Positions 17,307-27,442 are shown, counted from the first letter of the stretch. The stretch is DNA of 64,000 nucleotides from Parvibium lacunae (GCF_003335215.1 NZ_QPGB01000002.1:124001-188000), one strand, 5' to 3'. Numbers and translations: made by a program. Notes: a model not told the origin generated them from the letters alone.

Positions 17307-18938
17307 TTACTCTCTAAATTTATTGGTAATCGGATACCGCCAGTCACGCCCAAAGCCGCGCTCGGTCACGCGAATGCCTACCGGTGCTTGGCGACGTTTG
17401 TATTCGTTCAGCTTAATTAAGCGCACGACTTTATTCACCACCTCCGCCGCATGGCCGCTGGCGATGATGTCGACGACAGGCTCATCTTGTTCCATGTAGC
17501 GACGAATTATATCGTCCAGCACTTCATAGGGCGGCAAGCTATCTTGATCGGTTTGATCGGGTCGCAGTTCGGCGCTCGGGGCACGCGTGAGAATGCGTTC
17601 AGGAATATCCGGGCGCAGGGTATTGCGATACGCGCACAGGCGATACACCATGGTTTTCAGCACATCTTTAATCACGGCAAAGCCCCCCGCCATGTCGCCA
17701 TACAGTGTGCAGTAGCCCGTTGCCATTTCGCTCTTGTTGCCGGTGGTCAGCACAATCGAACCATATTTGTTGGAGAGTGCCATCAACAGCGTGCCACGAA
17801 TCCGCGCTTGTAAATTTTCTTCGGTGGTGTCGGCTTTCAGGCCCTTAAATTCGTCTGCGAGCGTGTGCAGGAAGGCATCGAAGCAGGGCTGAATAGACAC
17901 TTCGTCATAACGTACCCCGAGGTTTTCCACCAAAGCCCGCGAATCCAGCCAGGAAATTTCAGCGGTGTACGGTGAAGGCATCATCACGGCGCGGACTTTG
18001 TCTGGCCCCAGCGCATCCACGGCCACGCAGAGCACCAGTGCCGAATCCACCCCGCCGGACAAACCCAGCAGCACACCGGGGAAGCCATTTTTCTGCACAT
18101 AGTCACGCACGCCCATCACCAGCGCGGCATAGACTTCGGCTTCCAAGCTTGGGGCGGGTTCAGCGACAGCATTCGAAATAGCTTGCAGCTTGCCATCTGC
18201 ATAATCCACAAACACCATATCTTCGGCAAAGCTGGGGGCTTGCGCTACGCAGTCGCCCTGTGCATTGAGTGCTACCGATGCGCCATCAAACACCAATTCG
18301 TCTTGCCCACCTACAAGGTTGGCATAGCAGATCGGCAAATTGGTTTCCTGAATGCGCTGGCGCAGCACATCTAGGCGTGTGGTTTGTTTACCCATGTGAT
18401 AAGGCGACGCATTGAGCACCAATAGCACTTCGGCACCGGCCGCTTTCGCGCATTCAGGCGCATAGGCAAACCAGGTATCTTCACAAATATTCAATCCCAG
18501 ACGCACGCCCTGACACTCGAAGACACAGGGGCGATTGTCGGGTGTGAAATAACGCTGCTCATCAAAGACCGTGTAATTCGGTAAATCATGTTTGTGGTAC
18601 TGCGCGACAATTTGCCCACGGTACAGTACCGCCGCCGCATTAAAAGCCTTGCCTTGAGGATTCTGCGCGGGGTAGCCCACAACGACATGCACTTCTAACT
18701 CCGCCAGCTCGGTTGCCAGCGCGGCCAGCTCCTGTGCACAGGCCTGATAAAACGCGGTGCGCAAAAGTAAGTCTTCCGGTGGATAGCCCGTGAGCGATAG
18801 CTCGGGCGTTAACACCACGTGGGCCCCTTGGGCGGCCGCCTGTTGCGCCGCGCGCAGTAGTTTTTTACGATTGCCGGGCAAGTCGCCAACAACACAGTTG
18901 AGTTGAACCAGAGCCAGACGAAGGGTCATAAGTGACAT
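17307..18938 (-). CDS. nadE: NAD+ synthase (glutamine-hydrolysing)
   Basis: A 543-residue two-domain enzyme that amidates nicotinate adenine dinucleotide, the last step of NAD synthesis. The N-terminal nitrilase-fold amidase carries its triad in ELSLTGYPPEDLL (Glu), YHKHDLPNY (Lys) and LNICEDTWF (Cys). The C-terminal synthetase has the pyrophosphatase loop LSGGVDSAL and the motif TGNKSEMATGYCTLYGDMAGG. It is the long, glutamine-dependent form, so it generates its own ammonia. Converges exactly on the YjdF-like gene. Confidence 0.95.
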   Translation of the reverse strand: MSLMTLRLALVQLNCVVGDLPGNRKKLLRAAQQAAAQGAHVVLTPELSLTGYPPEDLLLRTAFYQACAQELAALATELAELEVHVVVGYPAQNPQGKAFNAAAVLYRGQIVAQYHKHDLPNYTVFDEQRYFTPDNRPCVFECQGVRLGLNICEDTWFAYAPECAKAAGAEVLLVLNASPYHMGKQTTRLDVLRQRIQETNLPICYANLVGGQDELVFDGASVALNAQGDCVAQAPSFAEDMVFVDYADGKLQAISNAVAEPAPSLEAEVYAALVMGVRDYVQKNGFPGVLLGLSGGVDSALVLCVAVDALGPDKVRAVMMPSPYTAEISWLDSRALVENLGVRYDEVSIQPCFDAFLHTLADEFKGLKADTTEENLQARIRGTLLMALSNKYGSIVLTTGNKSEMATGYCTLYGDMAGGFAVIKDVLKTMVYRLCAYRNTLRPDIPERILTRAPSAELRPDQTDQDSLPPYEVLDDIIRRYMEQDEPVVDIIASGHAAEVVNKVVRLIKLNEYKRRQAPVGIRVTERGFGRDWRYPITNKFRE

Positions 18939-18975
18939 CCACAGAGCAATGAAAAAACAATCATTATCTTAACGG

Positions 18976-19011
18976 CAAGAAAAAGCGCAGGCCTTTTCAG
19001 GCACTGCGCTT
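18976..19011 (-). terminator. Intrinsic terminator after ppa
   Basis: A 12-bp stem with one bulged base (AAGCGCAG-GCCT and AGGC-A-CTGCGCTT, loop TTTC) is followed on the minus strand by a T-rich run (CTTTTTCTT). It lies about 70 bases after the ppa stop and separates ppa from nadE. Confidence 0.8.
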
Positions 19012-19081
19012 GGAGCAGCATGATTATTCACTGAGCTTATACTCAATTCAGTAATAGCTCTAGCAGTCTAAAGTGGCGATG

Positions 19082-19615
19082 TTATTTCGCCGCTGCCGCA
19101 TTGGCCAGCCCTTTGCGGATCTCCGCTTTGGCGACCTCTGCATCTGCCCAGCCTTTTACTTTGACCCACTTGCCTTTTTCGAGGTCTTTATAGTGCTCGA
19201 AAAAGTGGCGAATCTGATCGAGTTGTATCGCGGGCAGATCCTGGGGTTTTTGCAAGCTCTCATACAAAGGCAACTGCTTTGTCGTGGGCACAGCGAGTAA
19301 TTTCGCATCACCGCCGGCTTCATCATCCATTTCTAACACGCCAATCGCACGACATTTGACTACCGCACCAGCCACAATCGGGAAAGGAGTCAACACTAAG
19401 ACATCGACCGGATCACCATCATCCGCAATGGTGTTGGGGATATACCCGTAATTGAGCGGATAACGCATTGGGGTCATCATAAAACGGTCTACAAACAGCG
19501 CGCCTGTTTCTTTGTCGATCTCATACTTAATCGGGTCCGCATTCATGGGGATCTCGATAATGACATTGAATTCTTCTGGGGCTTTGGTGCCGGGACCAAC
19601 GCGGTCTAAGTTCAT
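19082..19615 (-). CDS. ppa: Inorganic pyrophosphatase (family I)
   Basis: A 177-residue soluble family I pyrophosphatase, matching the hexameric bacterial type. The signature DGDPVDVLV with its metal-binding aspartates is present, together with YEIDKETG, the NYGYIPNT segment and [17 protein letters not shown]. It hydrolyses PPi released by biosynthetic reactions such as those of NadC and NadE nearby. The ATG at 19615 is preferred over a TTG four codons earlier. It has its own terminator and is divergent from the GspE-like gene. Confidence 0.95.
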   Translation of the reverse strand: MNLDRVGPGTKAPEEFNVIIEIPMNADPIKYEIDKETGALFVDRFMMTPMRYPLNYGYIPNTIADDGDPVDVLVLTPFPIVAGAVVKCRAIGVLEMDDEAGGDAKLLAVPTTKQLPLYESLQKPQDLPAIQLDQIRHFFEHYKDLEKGKWVKVKGWADAEVAKAEIRKGLANAAAAK

Positions 19616-19762
19616 AGCTGTATCCAATCAAAAAACTAACGTGGGTTGATTATAACTTCCTGAATCCATTGCCAAGGCGCAGCGATCTGCAAAAGCTTAA
19701 TAATTAGACAATTAAGTTATCAGCTTGCAGGCCGATATAGAGTTACTGAATGGAAAACGACC

Positions 19763-22306
19763 ATGGACCACAGCCCTGCACCAGCAACCTTGGAATATTC
19801 GACAGCCCCCTCACCAGACAGCCCTCTAAGCGGCACTGAGGGTTTGCCTGTGCGCGAAAAAATTACGCGCCAGAACTTTGCTTGGCCCCACCCGCCCGGG
19901 GCAGAACTAAAACTGCCGCGCGAGCAGGACGACGCCGAGCCTTGTTTGCTGATCATGACCAATGGCGCCAAATTAAGCTGCCGCTTGGTCTTTTTCTTGC
20001 CCGAAGAACAAGTCGTGAATGTGCAAATCCCGCCCTCGCGGACGACGCTCACCATTCGTTTTGATACTTTCCGTGCATTGCGGCTATCCAATCCCGTGCA
20101 ACTAGAAACCATGTTGCCCGATCTCAACCGCTCACAACCAACTGTGCTGCCGTTTAATTTGGTTTACCAAGATGGCAAAGACTGGCAAGGCCACACAATT
20201 GGCGAAATCAGTCACGAATTTGGCCATTTTTTGTTTGTACCTGACAGCAGTAAAGCCGGATTCATCAAACGGGTGTTTGTGCCTAAAGTCAACCTGAAAG
20301 AGATTCATATTGGGCAAAAACTGGGTGAAGTACTCGTCCAGGAAAACATCGTGACACCGCAACAAATCGATGAAGCGCTGGACCAACAGCGGAATTTGCG
20401 CGAGAAAAAACTCGGGGAACTGTTGGTTGAGAAAAATATTGTGAGTGCAGAGAGCCTGATTGACGCGATCAAGCGCCAAGAAAGCAAACCTGTGATGAAG
20501 TTGGGTGAAGCCCTGCTCGAAACCGGTGCCATTACCAAGACACAACTCGATTCCGCGCTGAAAGATCAGCAAAGTGGGCGTAAAAAACCCTTGGGTGAAT
20601 TACTGATTGATGCCGGGGTCGTCACGGAAGAGCAGTTGCAAATTGCGCTGGCGAAAAAGCTCGGTTTTCCGCTGATTAAGCTCGATGTATTCCCGGTTGA
20701 AGATGAAGCGCTGCTGAAAGTGCCGGCCACAACCGCGACTCGCCTGAAGATTCTGCCTATTCTGAAACGGCAACAAATGTTGGTTGTGGCGATGGAAGAC
20801 CCCTGGCGTTACAGTGCGCTGGATGAGTTGAAATTTGCAACGCAACTTAAAATCGTCCCGGTGATGGCTCCCCCGCGGAGTGTCGAGGCAGCGATTTATC
20901 GCCAGTATGTTGAGCGCAGTGGTCCCTGGCAAGTTCCCCCTGAAACGATTAGCGCGGGAAATTTGCTACCCGACATGGAGTTTGGTGGCAATATCAAAGA
21001 CCTTGCCAAAGAGCTGGATGGTGACGAAGAAGGCGACAACACTGGCAATCGTCAAGTGCAGGAAAGTGACAATGCGCTGGTTCGCTTGGTGAACTCCATG
21101 ATTCTTGATGCTTACCAACGCGGTGCTTCTGACATCCACGTAGAGTGCTATCCCGGCAAAGAAAAAGTACGGATCCGCTTTCGTCAAGATGGCTCGCTGG
21201 TTTCCTATCTAGAGCTACCCGCGAGCCACCGTGCGGCGCTTATCGCTCGATTGAAAATCATGGCTGATTTGGATATTTCAGAGAAGCGTAAACCGCAAGA
21301 TGGCAAAATCAATTTTGCTAAATTTGGCCCAGCCAGAATTGAATTACGGCTGGCGAGCATTCCGACCGCCAATGGCTTGGAAGATATGGTGTTGCGGATT
21401 TTGGCCTCGGCCAAACCGGTGCCGCTCGATCATTTGGGTTTGGCAAAACATAATGTTACGGGCATGCATGCCATTATGGAACGGCCCTATGGCTTATTCC
21501 TGATTTGTGGCCCCACTGGCTCAGGTAAAACAACCACCCTGCACTCGGCCATTTCATATATCAATGTTCCCGAGCGAAAAATATGGACTGCGGAAGATCC
21601 CGTCGAGATTACCCAACCCGGCTTACGCCAAGTACAAGTCCAACCCAAAATCGGCTGGACCTTTGCGACGGCCTTACGCGCTTTTTTACGTGCCGATCCT
21701 GACGTCATTATGGTGGGCGAAATGCGCGATGAAGAAACCGCCCATATTGGGGTAGAAGCCTCGCTCACGGGACACTTGGTGCTGTCCACACTACACACCA
21801 ACAGCGCTCCCGAATCAGTCACCCGCCTGTTGGATATGGGACTAGACCCATTTAATTTTGGTGATTCACTGCTGGGCATCTTGGCGCAACGCCTCGTAAA
21901 AAAAATGTGTAAAGAATGCAAGGTTGCTGAACCAGCGAGTCAGGAGTGGATTGAGCAGCTCTTGGATGATTACTGTCATCAATTCGCCGAAGACAGCCCC
22001 ATAACCCGCGCTGATATTCATCAGCGTTGGGTAGATGAATATGCCGAAAAAGGCCAATTCATGCGCTATACGTGCAAAGGTTGCGAGGAGTGTAATCACA
22101 CTGGCCTAAAAGGTCGCCTAGGGATTCATGAACTCTTGCAAAATAGCCGTGCGGTGAAGCGATTGATTCAAAAAGGCGCGCGTGCTGAAGAGATTCAAGC
22201 GCAAGCGCTATTAGATGGAATGCGCACATTGAAACAAGATGGGATTGAAAAAGTGTTACAGGGCCTAACAACACTGGAAGAAGTTCGAGCTGCAACCGCA
22301 GGTTAA
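19763..22306 (+). CDS. GspE/PilB-family secretion ATPase with four MshEN-like repeats
   Basis: An 847-residue hexameric-ATPase-type protein, much longer than PilB or GspE (about 560). Residues 1-180 are an unassigned beta-rich region. Residues about 186-305 are four tandem 30-residue repeats of the form LGExLxxxxxxxxxQLxxAL, as in MshEN/T2SSE N-terminal domains that can bind c-di-GMP. The ATPase follows, with Walker A GPTGSGKTT at residue 583, the Asp box WTAEDPVEI, Walker B VGEMRDEETA and the His box STLHTN. A four-cysteine zinc site is split (CKEC; CKGCEEC). No pilus or secretion genes adjoin it; the HDOD gene follows by 115 bases. Confidence 0.88.
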   Translation: MDHSPAPATLEYSTAPSPDSPLSGTEGLPVREKITRQNFAWPHPPGAELKLPREQDDAEPCLLIMTNGAKLSCRLVFFLPEEQVVNVQIPPSRTTLTIRFDTFRALRLSNPVQLETMLPDLNRSQPTVLPFNLVYQDGKDWQGHTIGEISHEFGHFLFVPDSSKAGFIKRVFVPKVNLKEIHIGQKLGEVLVQENIVTPQQIDEALDQQRNLREKKLGELLVEKNIVSAESLIDAIKRQESKPVMKLGEALLETGAITKTQLDSALKDQQSGRKKPLGELLIDAGVVTEEQLQIALAKKLGFPLIKLDVFPVEDEALLKVPATTATRLKILPILKRQQMLVVAMEDPWRYSALDELKFATQLKIVPVMAPPRSVEAAIYRQYVERSGPWQVPPETISAGNLLPDMEFGGNIKDLAKELDGDEEGDNTGNRQVQESDNALVRLVNSMILDAYQRGASDIHVECYPGKEKVRIRFRQDGSLVSYLELPASHRAALIARLKIMADLDISEKRKPQDGKINFAKFGPARIELRLASIPTANGLEDMVLRILASAKPVPLDHLGLAKHNVTGMHAIMERPYGLFLICGPTGSGKTTTLHSAISYINVPERKIWTAEDPVEITQPGLRQVQVQPKIGWTFATALRAFLRADPDVIMVGEMRDEETAHIGVEASLTGHLVLSTLHTNSAPESVTRLLDMGLDPFNFGDSLLGILAQRLVKKMCKECKVAEPASQEWIEQLLDDYCHQFAEDSPITRADIHQRWVDEYAEKGQFMRYTCKGCEECNHTGLKGRLGIHELLQNSRAVKRLIQKGARAEEIQAQALLDGMRTLKQDGIEKVLQGLTTLEEVRAATAG

Positions 22307-22421
22307 GAAAATCCGGATCATGTCGTTGATACCAGGGCTGTTAACCTGATGGACTAAATCTGTATTTTCGTCACTTCAGCAATCATTGAGTATGACCCCC
22401 GCTTTACAAGGAGTTGCTAGC

Positions 22422-23252
22422 ATGTCAGCACCGTATGAAATTCAGCGTATCTTGACCCAATCTGAAGAATTGGCGCCGGTCTCGCCTGCCGCCATTCAAC
22501 TCCTACAGATGCTGAATGATCCCGATGCGGATCTGCGGCAAATTGCCGACAAAGTGAGATTGGATCCGGTCGTCTCGCTACGCGTGCTGCGTGCAGCCAA
22601 CTCGGCGCACTTTTCACGTGGCCGACAGGTCAGTGCCATCAGCGAAGCGCTCATGATTTTAGGCTTAACACAAGCGCGGCCACTCATCTCTGCTGCCATC
22701 ATGCTCAGCAATACCCGTGCCCCCAAACTACCCGGCTTTGATGCTAACCAATTTTGGCATCACAGTATTTGGGCAGCGGCCAACGCTGAATATCTCAGCA
22801 CCGCTGTCCGTGAAGCCCCCTGGATTGGCTTTACCTGCGGGCTGCTGCATGATCTCGGACGCTTATTATTTGCCAATGCCTGGCCCCAGGAATATGCACG
22901 AGTGCTCACCAATGTCACCAGTGATGATGCCGCTTTGTGTGTCGCAGAAAAAGAGGTGTTTGGCTTTGACCATACCGAATTGGGTGCCGCGTTGCTAGAG
23001 CAGTGGCATTTACCCGCCGATGTTTGCCAGGCCATCCGCCTGCATCACCAACCGGCAAACACCACCGGCTTGCCCTTGGTTGGGCTCTTGCAATTTGCCG
23101 ATGAAATGGCCAACCATATTGATGGCCAGCACCTGCAAATGGTGCCTGCTGAGATGATGCAAGCCCATCAAATTCCTTTAAGTGAAGAACAGTTGCAAGC
23201 AGCCTTACCGGCGATGGAGAAGCACCACGAACGGTATATGGTTTTGTTTTAA
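22422..23252 (+). CDS. HDOD domain protein
   Basis: A 276-residue protein with one HDOD domain (about residues 12-215), a degenerate relative of HD hydrolases used in bacterial signalling. HDOD-type positions seen are PAAIQLLQMLNDPDADLRQIADKVRLDPVVSLRVLRAANSA in pieces, and LLHDLGRLLF and HTELGAALLEQWHLP. The ATG at 22422 was chosen because AAGGAG lies eight bases upstream; an in-frame ATG at 22392 has no such site. It follows the GspE-like ATPase, and HDOD proteins often accompany motility or second-messenger systems, so a shared role is plausible but not shown. Confidence 0.87.
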   Translation: MSAPYEIQRILTQSEELAPVSPAAIQLLQMLNDPDADLRQIADKVRLDPVVSLRVLRAANSAHFSRGRQVSAISEALMILGLTQARPLISAAIMLSNTRAPKLPGFDANQFWHHSIWAAANAEYLSTAVREAPWIGFTCGLLHDLGRLLFANAWPQEYARVLTNVTSDDAALCVAEKEVFGFDHTELGAALLEQWHLPADVCQAIRLHHQPANTTGLPLVGLLQFADEMANHIDGQHLQMVPAEMMQAHQIPLSEEQLQAALPAMEKHHERYMVLF

Positions 23253-23303
23253 GCGGACTGCACGCACACTATTGCTGCTACACAGCACGGTCTCTATTAG
23301 CGC

Positions 23304-26165
23304 TCATTGCAGGGCCTTCTCAACCACCTCCCGCACATCTTTTGACAGGGCTGGCTGCTGTTGTAATTGTTGCAGCGCCCGCTGCATCGCATGTGCCAGC
23401 GGTGCCACATAACGCTGCCATTGCTCTAAAGTCCGCGCCAAGCGCGCCGCCACTTGAGGATTGAAGGCATCAATCGCGCTTACCTGAGCAACCCAAAAAT
23501 CATAACTGGGCGTCTCACCCGTTACGCTTTGCCAGTGAAACCCAGCCGGGTTATTGGCAAAATAGCGGAGCAGCAGAGCATAAATTTTATTTGGGTTACG
23601 CGGCGAATAGGCTGAATGCTGTAGCAGGTGTTCGACGGCTTGCAAAATAGCCACAGGGGAACGGGTAGCGCTAGGGGCTGCCATCGCTTGCAAGCTAAAC
23701 CACTTATCCATGACCAAGGGTTCATGCTGCCATTGCGCCGCAAAGTCAGTGAGTATCTCACTGGCAGTGCTTTCCTGAGTCAACACACTGAGCGCTGCCA
23801 AACGATCCGTCATGTTGGTTGCAGCCCAATACTGTTGCTCGGCAAGAACGCGCGCGGGGCTGGAGACTAGCTCGCTTTCAGCTAACACCCAATATTGCAA
23901 GCACAGATTGCGCCATGCGCGGTAACCCGCTTGCTCAGCATTCGGGGCATAGGCAACCACGGGGGGCAAATGAGGTGAGGTCTGTTGAATCAAGGTTTCC
24001 CAGTGGGCCGCCACTGCGCCAGCAATGGCGGCTCTCAAGGTTTCACGCGCCCAATGCAAGCGGGCGGGATCTATCACCACCAATGTTTCTGTCAACACAT
24101 TAAAGCTGGGCAACGTAAGGCTGATTTCCCGAAAGGCGGGCGCCAGCGTTTGATCTTGCGCGAGCTGAGCGACAACCGCGAGCAGCGCCGCATTCACCTC
24201 AACCCCTGCGGCATGACGCGATAGAGCAGCCTCGTCCTGTTCTTGCGCCCAAGTGTAGAGCCGCAAGATTTCTTGCTGAAACAGCTGTTGCCCGGCTTCC
24301 CAACGATTAAAAGGATCGGTGTCATGCGCCAACAAGGTGATCAGCGCTTGTTGGGAATATGGGTATTGCAGCGAAATGGGCGCAGAAAAATCACGCCCCA
24401 GTGAGGGAATCACGGCGAGGTGTTTGGCAGGAACCCCCTTAAATTCAAAGGATTGCTTGGCTTGTGTAAACTGCAACAAGTGTTCATGCTGTATCACCTC
24501 AGCAGCCGCGGCTTGGAAACAAGCCGTTTCTAAAGGCTGCCCCTCCGTACTAAAAAAAGCGACTTTGAGGGGAATCAAATAAGGCTGTTTATCGGTACTG
24601 CCTGCCATCTGTTGGCGCTCAATGCCGACCGGTGGACAGCGCTGTGTCAGGTCTAATCGGATGGTGCCCGTCGCAGCGTCAAAATGCTGCTCAACCGTCA
24701 CGCGAGGCGTGCCCGCCTGACTGTACCAATGCTTAAACTGGGTAAAATCAACCTGACTCTCTGGATTGGCATCGGCTAGCGCTTGCACGAAATCATCACA
24801 AGTCACCGCCTGACCGTCATGCCGCGCAAAATACGTATCCATGCCGCGACGAAACCCCACAGGACCCAGCAGTGTCTGCAGCATTCGAATCACTTCGGCC
24901 CCTTTCTCGTACACGGTTGCGGTGTAGAAATTGGAAATTTCCTGGTAACTGTCAGGGCGAATCGGGTGAGCCATGGGCCCCGCATCTTCCACAAACTGGG
25001 TTGAGCGTAACGCCCGCACATCCTCAATCCTTCTGACTGCGCGCGCCAATGGCTGAGCACCGAAATCGCTTGCCATGTCCATGGAAAATTCCTGATCACG
25101 GAAAACAGTGAGCCCTTCTTTAAGGCTCAGCTGAAACCAATCGCGACAGGTAACGCGGTTACCGCTCCAGTTATGAAAATACTCGTGGCCCACGACCGAC
25201 TCGATGTTGGCAAAATCGACATCAGTGGCAATCGCTGGGTTGGCCAACACATACTTGGTGTTAAAAATATTGAGCCCTTTATTTTCCATGGCCCCCATAT
25301 TGAAATCACTGACTGCCACGATCATGAATCGATCCAGATCTAGCTCTCGGCCAAAGCGTTGCTCGTCCCAGTGAATCGCCCGTATCAGGGATTGCATGGC
25401 ATGCTCAGTTTTGTCCAGATCGCGCGCCTCAACCCAGATTTGCAGTTGCTTTTCTGCGCCAGATTGCGTACGAATCGTGCTTTCAACGCAAGAGAGTTGG
25501 CCTGCCACAAGCGCGAACAGATAGCTCGGTTTAGGAAAAGGATCTTGCCATTCAGCCGCATGGCGTCCATTCGGCAAGAGCGCGGTTGCTACCAAGTTGC
25601 CATTAGCAAGCAAAACAGGATAATCTGCCTGATTGGCCTCTAAGCGCACCTGATAGCGGGCCATGATGTCAGGCCGATCAAGAAACCAAGTAATCCGACG
25701 GAAACCTTCCGCTTCACACTGGGTAAAAAAATTGTGATTGGAAACATATAATCCCATCAATGACGTATTTTGGGCTGGGGCCAATGTCACCGTCGTTTGT
25801 ACTGTGAAATGGGCAGCCGGAACGGGCAAGGTCAGACTGGTTTCTGTGAGCGTGTAATCCGTTGCCGCCAGTTCTACGTTATTGATAGCAACGCGCTCTA
25901 AGGTCAAGGCCTCACCCTGCAATACCAGCGGGGGCAAAGCGCCTGTCTGTGCGGCTGCAGGGTGACGATAAACGGTCAGCGTGGCGCTTACCCGGGTGCA
26001 GACAGGGTCGAGCTCAAACCGCAGGGAGACTGACTCAATCAGATAGTCTGAAACCTGATAGGCTTGGCGCCAGTAGGTTGGAGAGCGATCTGCTTGCGCT
26101 GGCACGGCAGCTTGGGCAGCCATATCTGGCGCGCCTGAAGATGATGAATGTTGATTGGATGACAT
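23304..26165 (-). CDS. pepN: Aminopeptidase N
   Basis: A 953-residue M1 zinc metalloaminopeptidase of the alanyl/PepN type. The zinc site is HEYFH (H327, E328, H331) with E350 in LKEGLT, and the substrate motif GAMENKGLN precedes it. The C-terminal helical domain (DUF3458) extends to the end. It is longer than E. coli PepN (870) partly by a serine- and alanine-rich N-terminal leader of about 35 residues. The ATG at 26165 was chosen because AAGGAA lies upstream; an in-frame start at 26198 would overlap the divergent lipoprotein gene. It releases N-terminal residues from peptides in the cytoplasm. Confidence 0.94.
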   Translation of the reverse strand: MSSNQHSSSSGAPDMAAQAAVPAQADRSPTYWRQAYQVSDYLIESVSLRFELDPVCTRVSATLTVYRHPAAAQTGALPPLVLQGEALTLERVAINNVELAATDYTLTETSLTLPVPAAHFTVQTTVTLAPAQNTSLMGLYVSNHNFFTQCEAEGFRRITWFLDRPDIMARYQVRLEANQADYPVLLANGNLVATALLPNGRHAAEWQDPFPKPSYLFALVAGQLSCVESTIRTQSGAEKQLQIWVEARDLDKTEHAMQSLIRAIHWDEQRFGRELDLDRFMIVAVSDFNMGAMENKGLNIFNTKYVLANPAIATDVDFANIESVVGHEYFHNWSGNRVTCRDWFQLSLKEGLTVFRDQEFSMDMASDFGAQPLARAVRRIEDVRALRSTQFVEDAGPMAHPIRPDSYQEISNFYTATVYEKGAEVIRMLQTLLGPVGFRRGMDTYFARHDGQAVTCDDFVQALADANPESQVDFTQFKHWYSQAGTPRVTVEQHFDAATGTIRLDLTQRCPPVGIERQQMAGSTDKQPYLIPLKVAFFSTEGQPLETACFQAAAAEVIQHEHLLQFTQAKQSFEFKGVPAKHLAVIPSLGRDFSAPISLQYPYSQQALITLLAHDTDPFNRWEAGQQLFQQEILRLYTWAQEQDEAALSRHAAGVEVNAALLAVVAQLAQDQTLAPAFREISLTLPSFNVLTETLVVIDPARLHWARETLRAAIAGAVAAHWETLIQQTSPHLPPVVAYAPNAEQAGYRAWRNLCLQYWVLAESELVSSPARVLAEQQYWAATNMTDRLAALSVLTQESTASEILTDFAAQWQHEPLVMDKWFSLQAMAAPSATRSPVAILQAVEHLLQHSAYSPRNPNKIYALLLRYFANNPAGFHWQSVTGETPSYDFWVAQVSAIDAFNPQVAARLARTLEQWQRYVAPLAHAMQRALQQLQQQPALSKDVREVVEKALQ

Positions 26166-26196
26166 AATGTTTTTTTCCTTTTCGCGCAAAGATGCC

Positions 26197-26892
26197 ATGG
26201 ATCAATTTGCTTGCTATTGTGCCTCAGTTGTTCTTGGCTTCTGGAAAACAAGCTCACTCTCACGTTTTGTCCCAACGCTTAAACGCGCTAGCCTATTGGC
26301 ATGTGTACTACTCCTCTCTGGCTGTGCTACCCAGTTTCGCGCTCAAGTCAGCAGCCAACATACCTGGCCTCCCGCCAATTTACCCGCCACCTTGCAACTC
26401 CCCTATCGCTTTGCCAGTGATAGCCAACAATCTAATGAAGAGCGGCTTGGCCTGGAGCAACAAATTGATAAATTTCTGAGTATGCAGTTTTGGCAACTGA
26501 CAGACGGGCAAGCGGCATCCCCCGCCGTCTTAGAGCTGGCCCCCAGTTACCATAAAACCATGCAAGAAAAGCGCGTCTGGGAGCCCTATTACATCCCCAT
26601 GAGTGTGCCGATTCGGACCAATAATGGCGCCACTATTTGGACCACACAAATGATCTATGGGGGACAGCGCGAGCGGCTGATTCGCACTTATGAGATGCGC
26701 TTGAAAATCGACTTATTTAGCTTGACAGCGGGGCAGCGCAGCGCCCAGCCGGTGTGGGCAGGTGAAGCCTCAACGGTGAGTGGAGTTGATAATGCAAACG
26801 CGGTTTTACCCCTGCTGCTGGAAGCCTTATTCAAAGACTTTCCTGGGCCAAATGGACAAAACCGACAAGTGACTATCGAGCTGAGTCGTTAA
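26197..26892 (+). CDS. Putative outer-membrane lipoprotein (DUF4136-like)
   Basis: About 231 residues. A lipobox LLLSGC lies at the end of a hydrophobic segment preceded by LKR, so the protein is probably lipidated. The mature part contains YHKTMQEKRVWEPYYIP and WTTQMIYGGQRERLIRTYEMRLKIDLF and weakly resembles DUF4136 lipoproteins; the function is unknown. The start is uncertain: the ATG at 26197 gives a long n-region of about 27 residues before the core, but no nearer start codon is seen. The in-frame ATG at 26155 would overlap pepN. Convergent with dsbB, seven bases apart. Confidence 0.68.
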   Translation: MDQFACYCASVVLGFWKTSSLSRFVPTLKRASLLACVLLLSGCATQFRAQVSSQHTWPPANLPATLQLPYRFASDSQQSNEERLGLEQQIDKFLSMQFWQLTDGQAASPAVLELAPSYHKTMQEKRVWEPYYIPMSVPIRTNNGATIWTTQMIYGGQRERLIRTYEMRLKIDLFSLTAGQRSAQPVWAGEASTVSGVDNANAVLPLLLEALFKDFPGPNGQNRQVTIELSR

Positions 26893-26899
26893 GTGCTGG

Positions 26900-27442
26900 C
26901 TAGTCCACTGACCGACGATGAAGGGCTTGCAAGCGAGGTAAGCAACCAGCCAGAATGGTAAACAGCAAAAACCACAGCCAAGTCCACTGCGGAATCGTTA
27001 AGCCGACAAAGGTCCAATCAATTTTGGAACATTCCACCGTGCCATTCAGTAAATTTTGAGCAAATCGTAATAGCGGCAACTCGGCAAACATATCCCCCAA
27101 ACTACCAAAGCACGATGGAATAGCCAATTCAGGGTGTTTCTGAATCCAAATATGCCGGCTGGCTAAGCCCAGCCCGACCAGACTAACCAAAGCCAACCAA
27201 ATACTAACCAGCCCCAAGCGACGCTGACCGTTCGCCCAGTAGGCGGTTACCGCAAAACTGATTGCCAGCACATACAACACACCGCGCTGCACAACACACA
27301 GCGGGCAAGGCTGCAAACCCCAGCCGTATTGCAATGCATAACCCGTGGCGAGTAGCGCCACACAGATGAAGCTAGCCAGCGCGGCGAGGCGACGCGCAGT
27401 GAATACGGCAGCAATACAGCAAAATAAGGATGTATTTGTCAC
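26900..27442 (-). CDS. dsbB: Disulfide bond formation protein B
   Basis: A 180-residue inner-membrane protein with four membrane segments that reoxidises periplasmic DsbA and passes electrons to quinone. Both cysteine pairs are present: C46-C49 in QPCPLC, and C111 with C138 in the second periplasmic loop (IPSCFGSLG; VECSKIDW). The best start is a GTG at 27442; no ATG is available nearby. No dsbA lies in the window. Confidence 0.92.
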   Translation of the reverse strand: MTNTSLFCCIAAVFTARRLAALASFICVALLATGYALQYGWGLQPCPLCVVQRGVLYVLAISFAVTAYWANGQRRLGLVSIWLALVSLVGLGLASRHIWIQKHPELAIPSCFGSLGDMFAELPLLRFAQNLLNGTVECSKIDWTFVGLTIPQWTWLWFLLFTILAGCLPRLQALHRRSVD

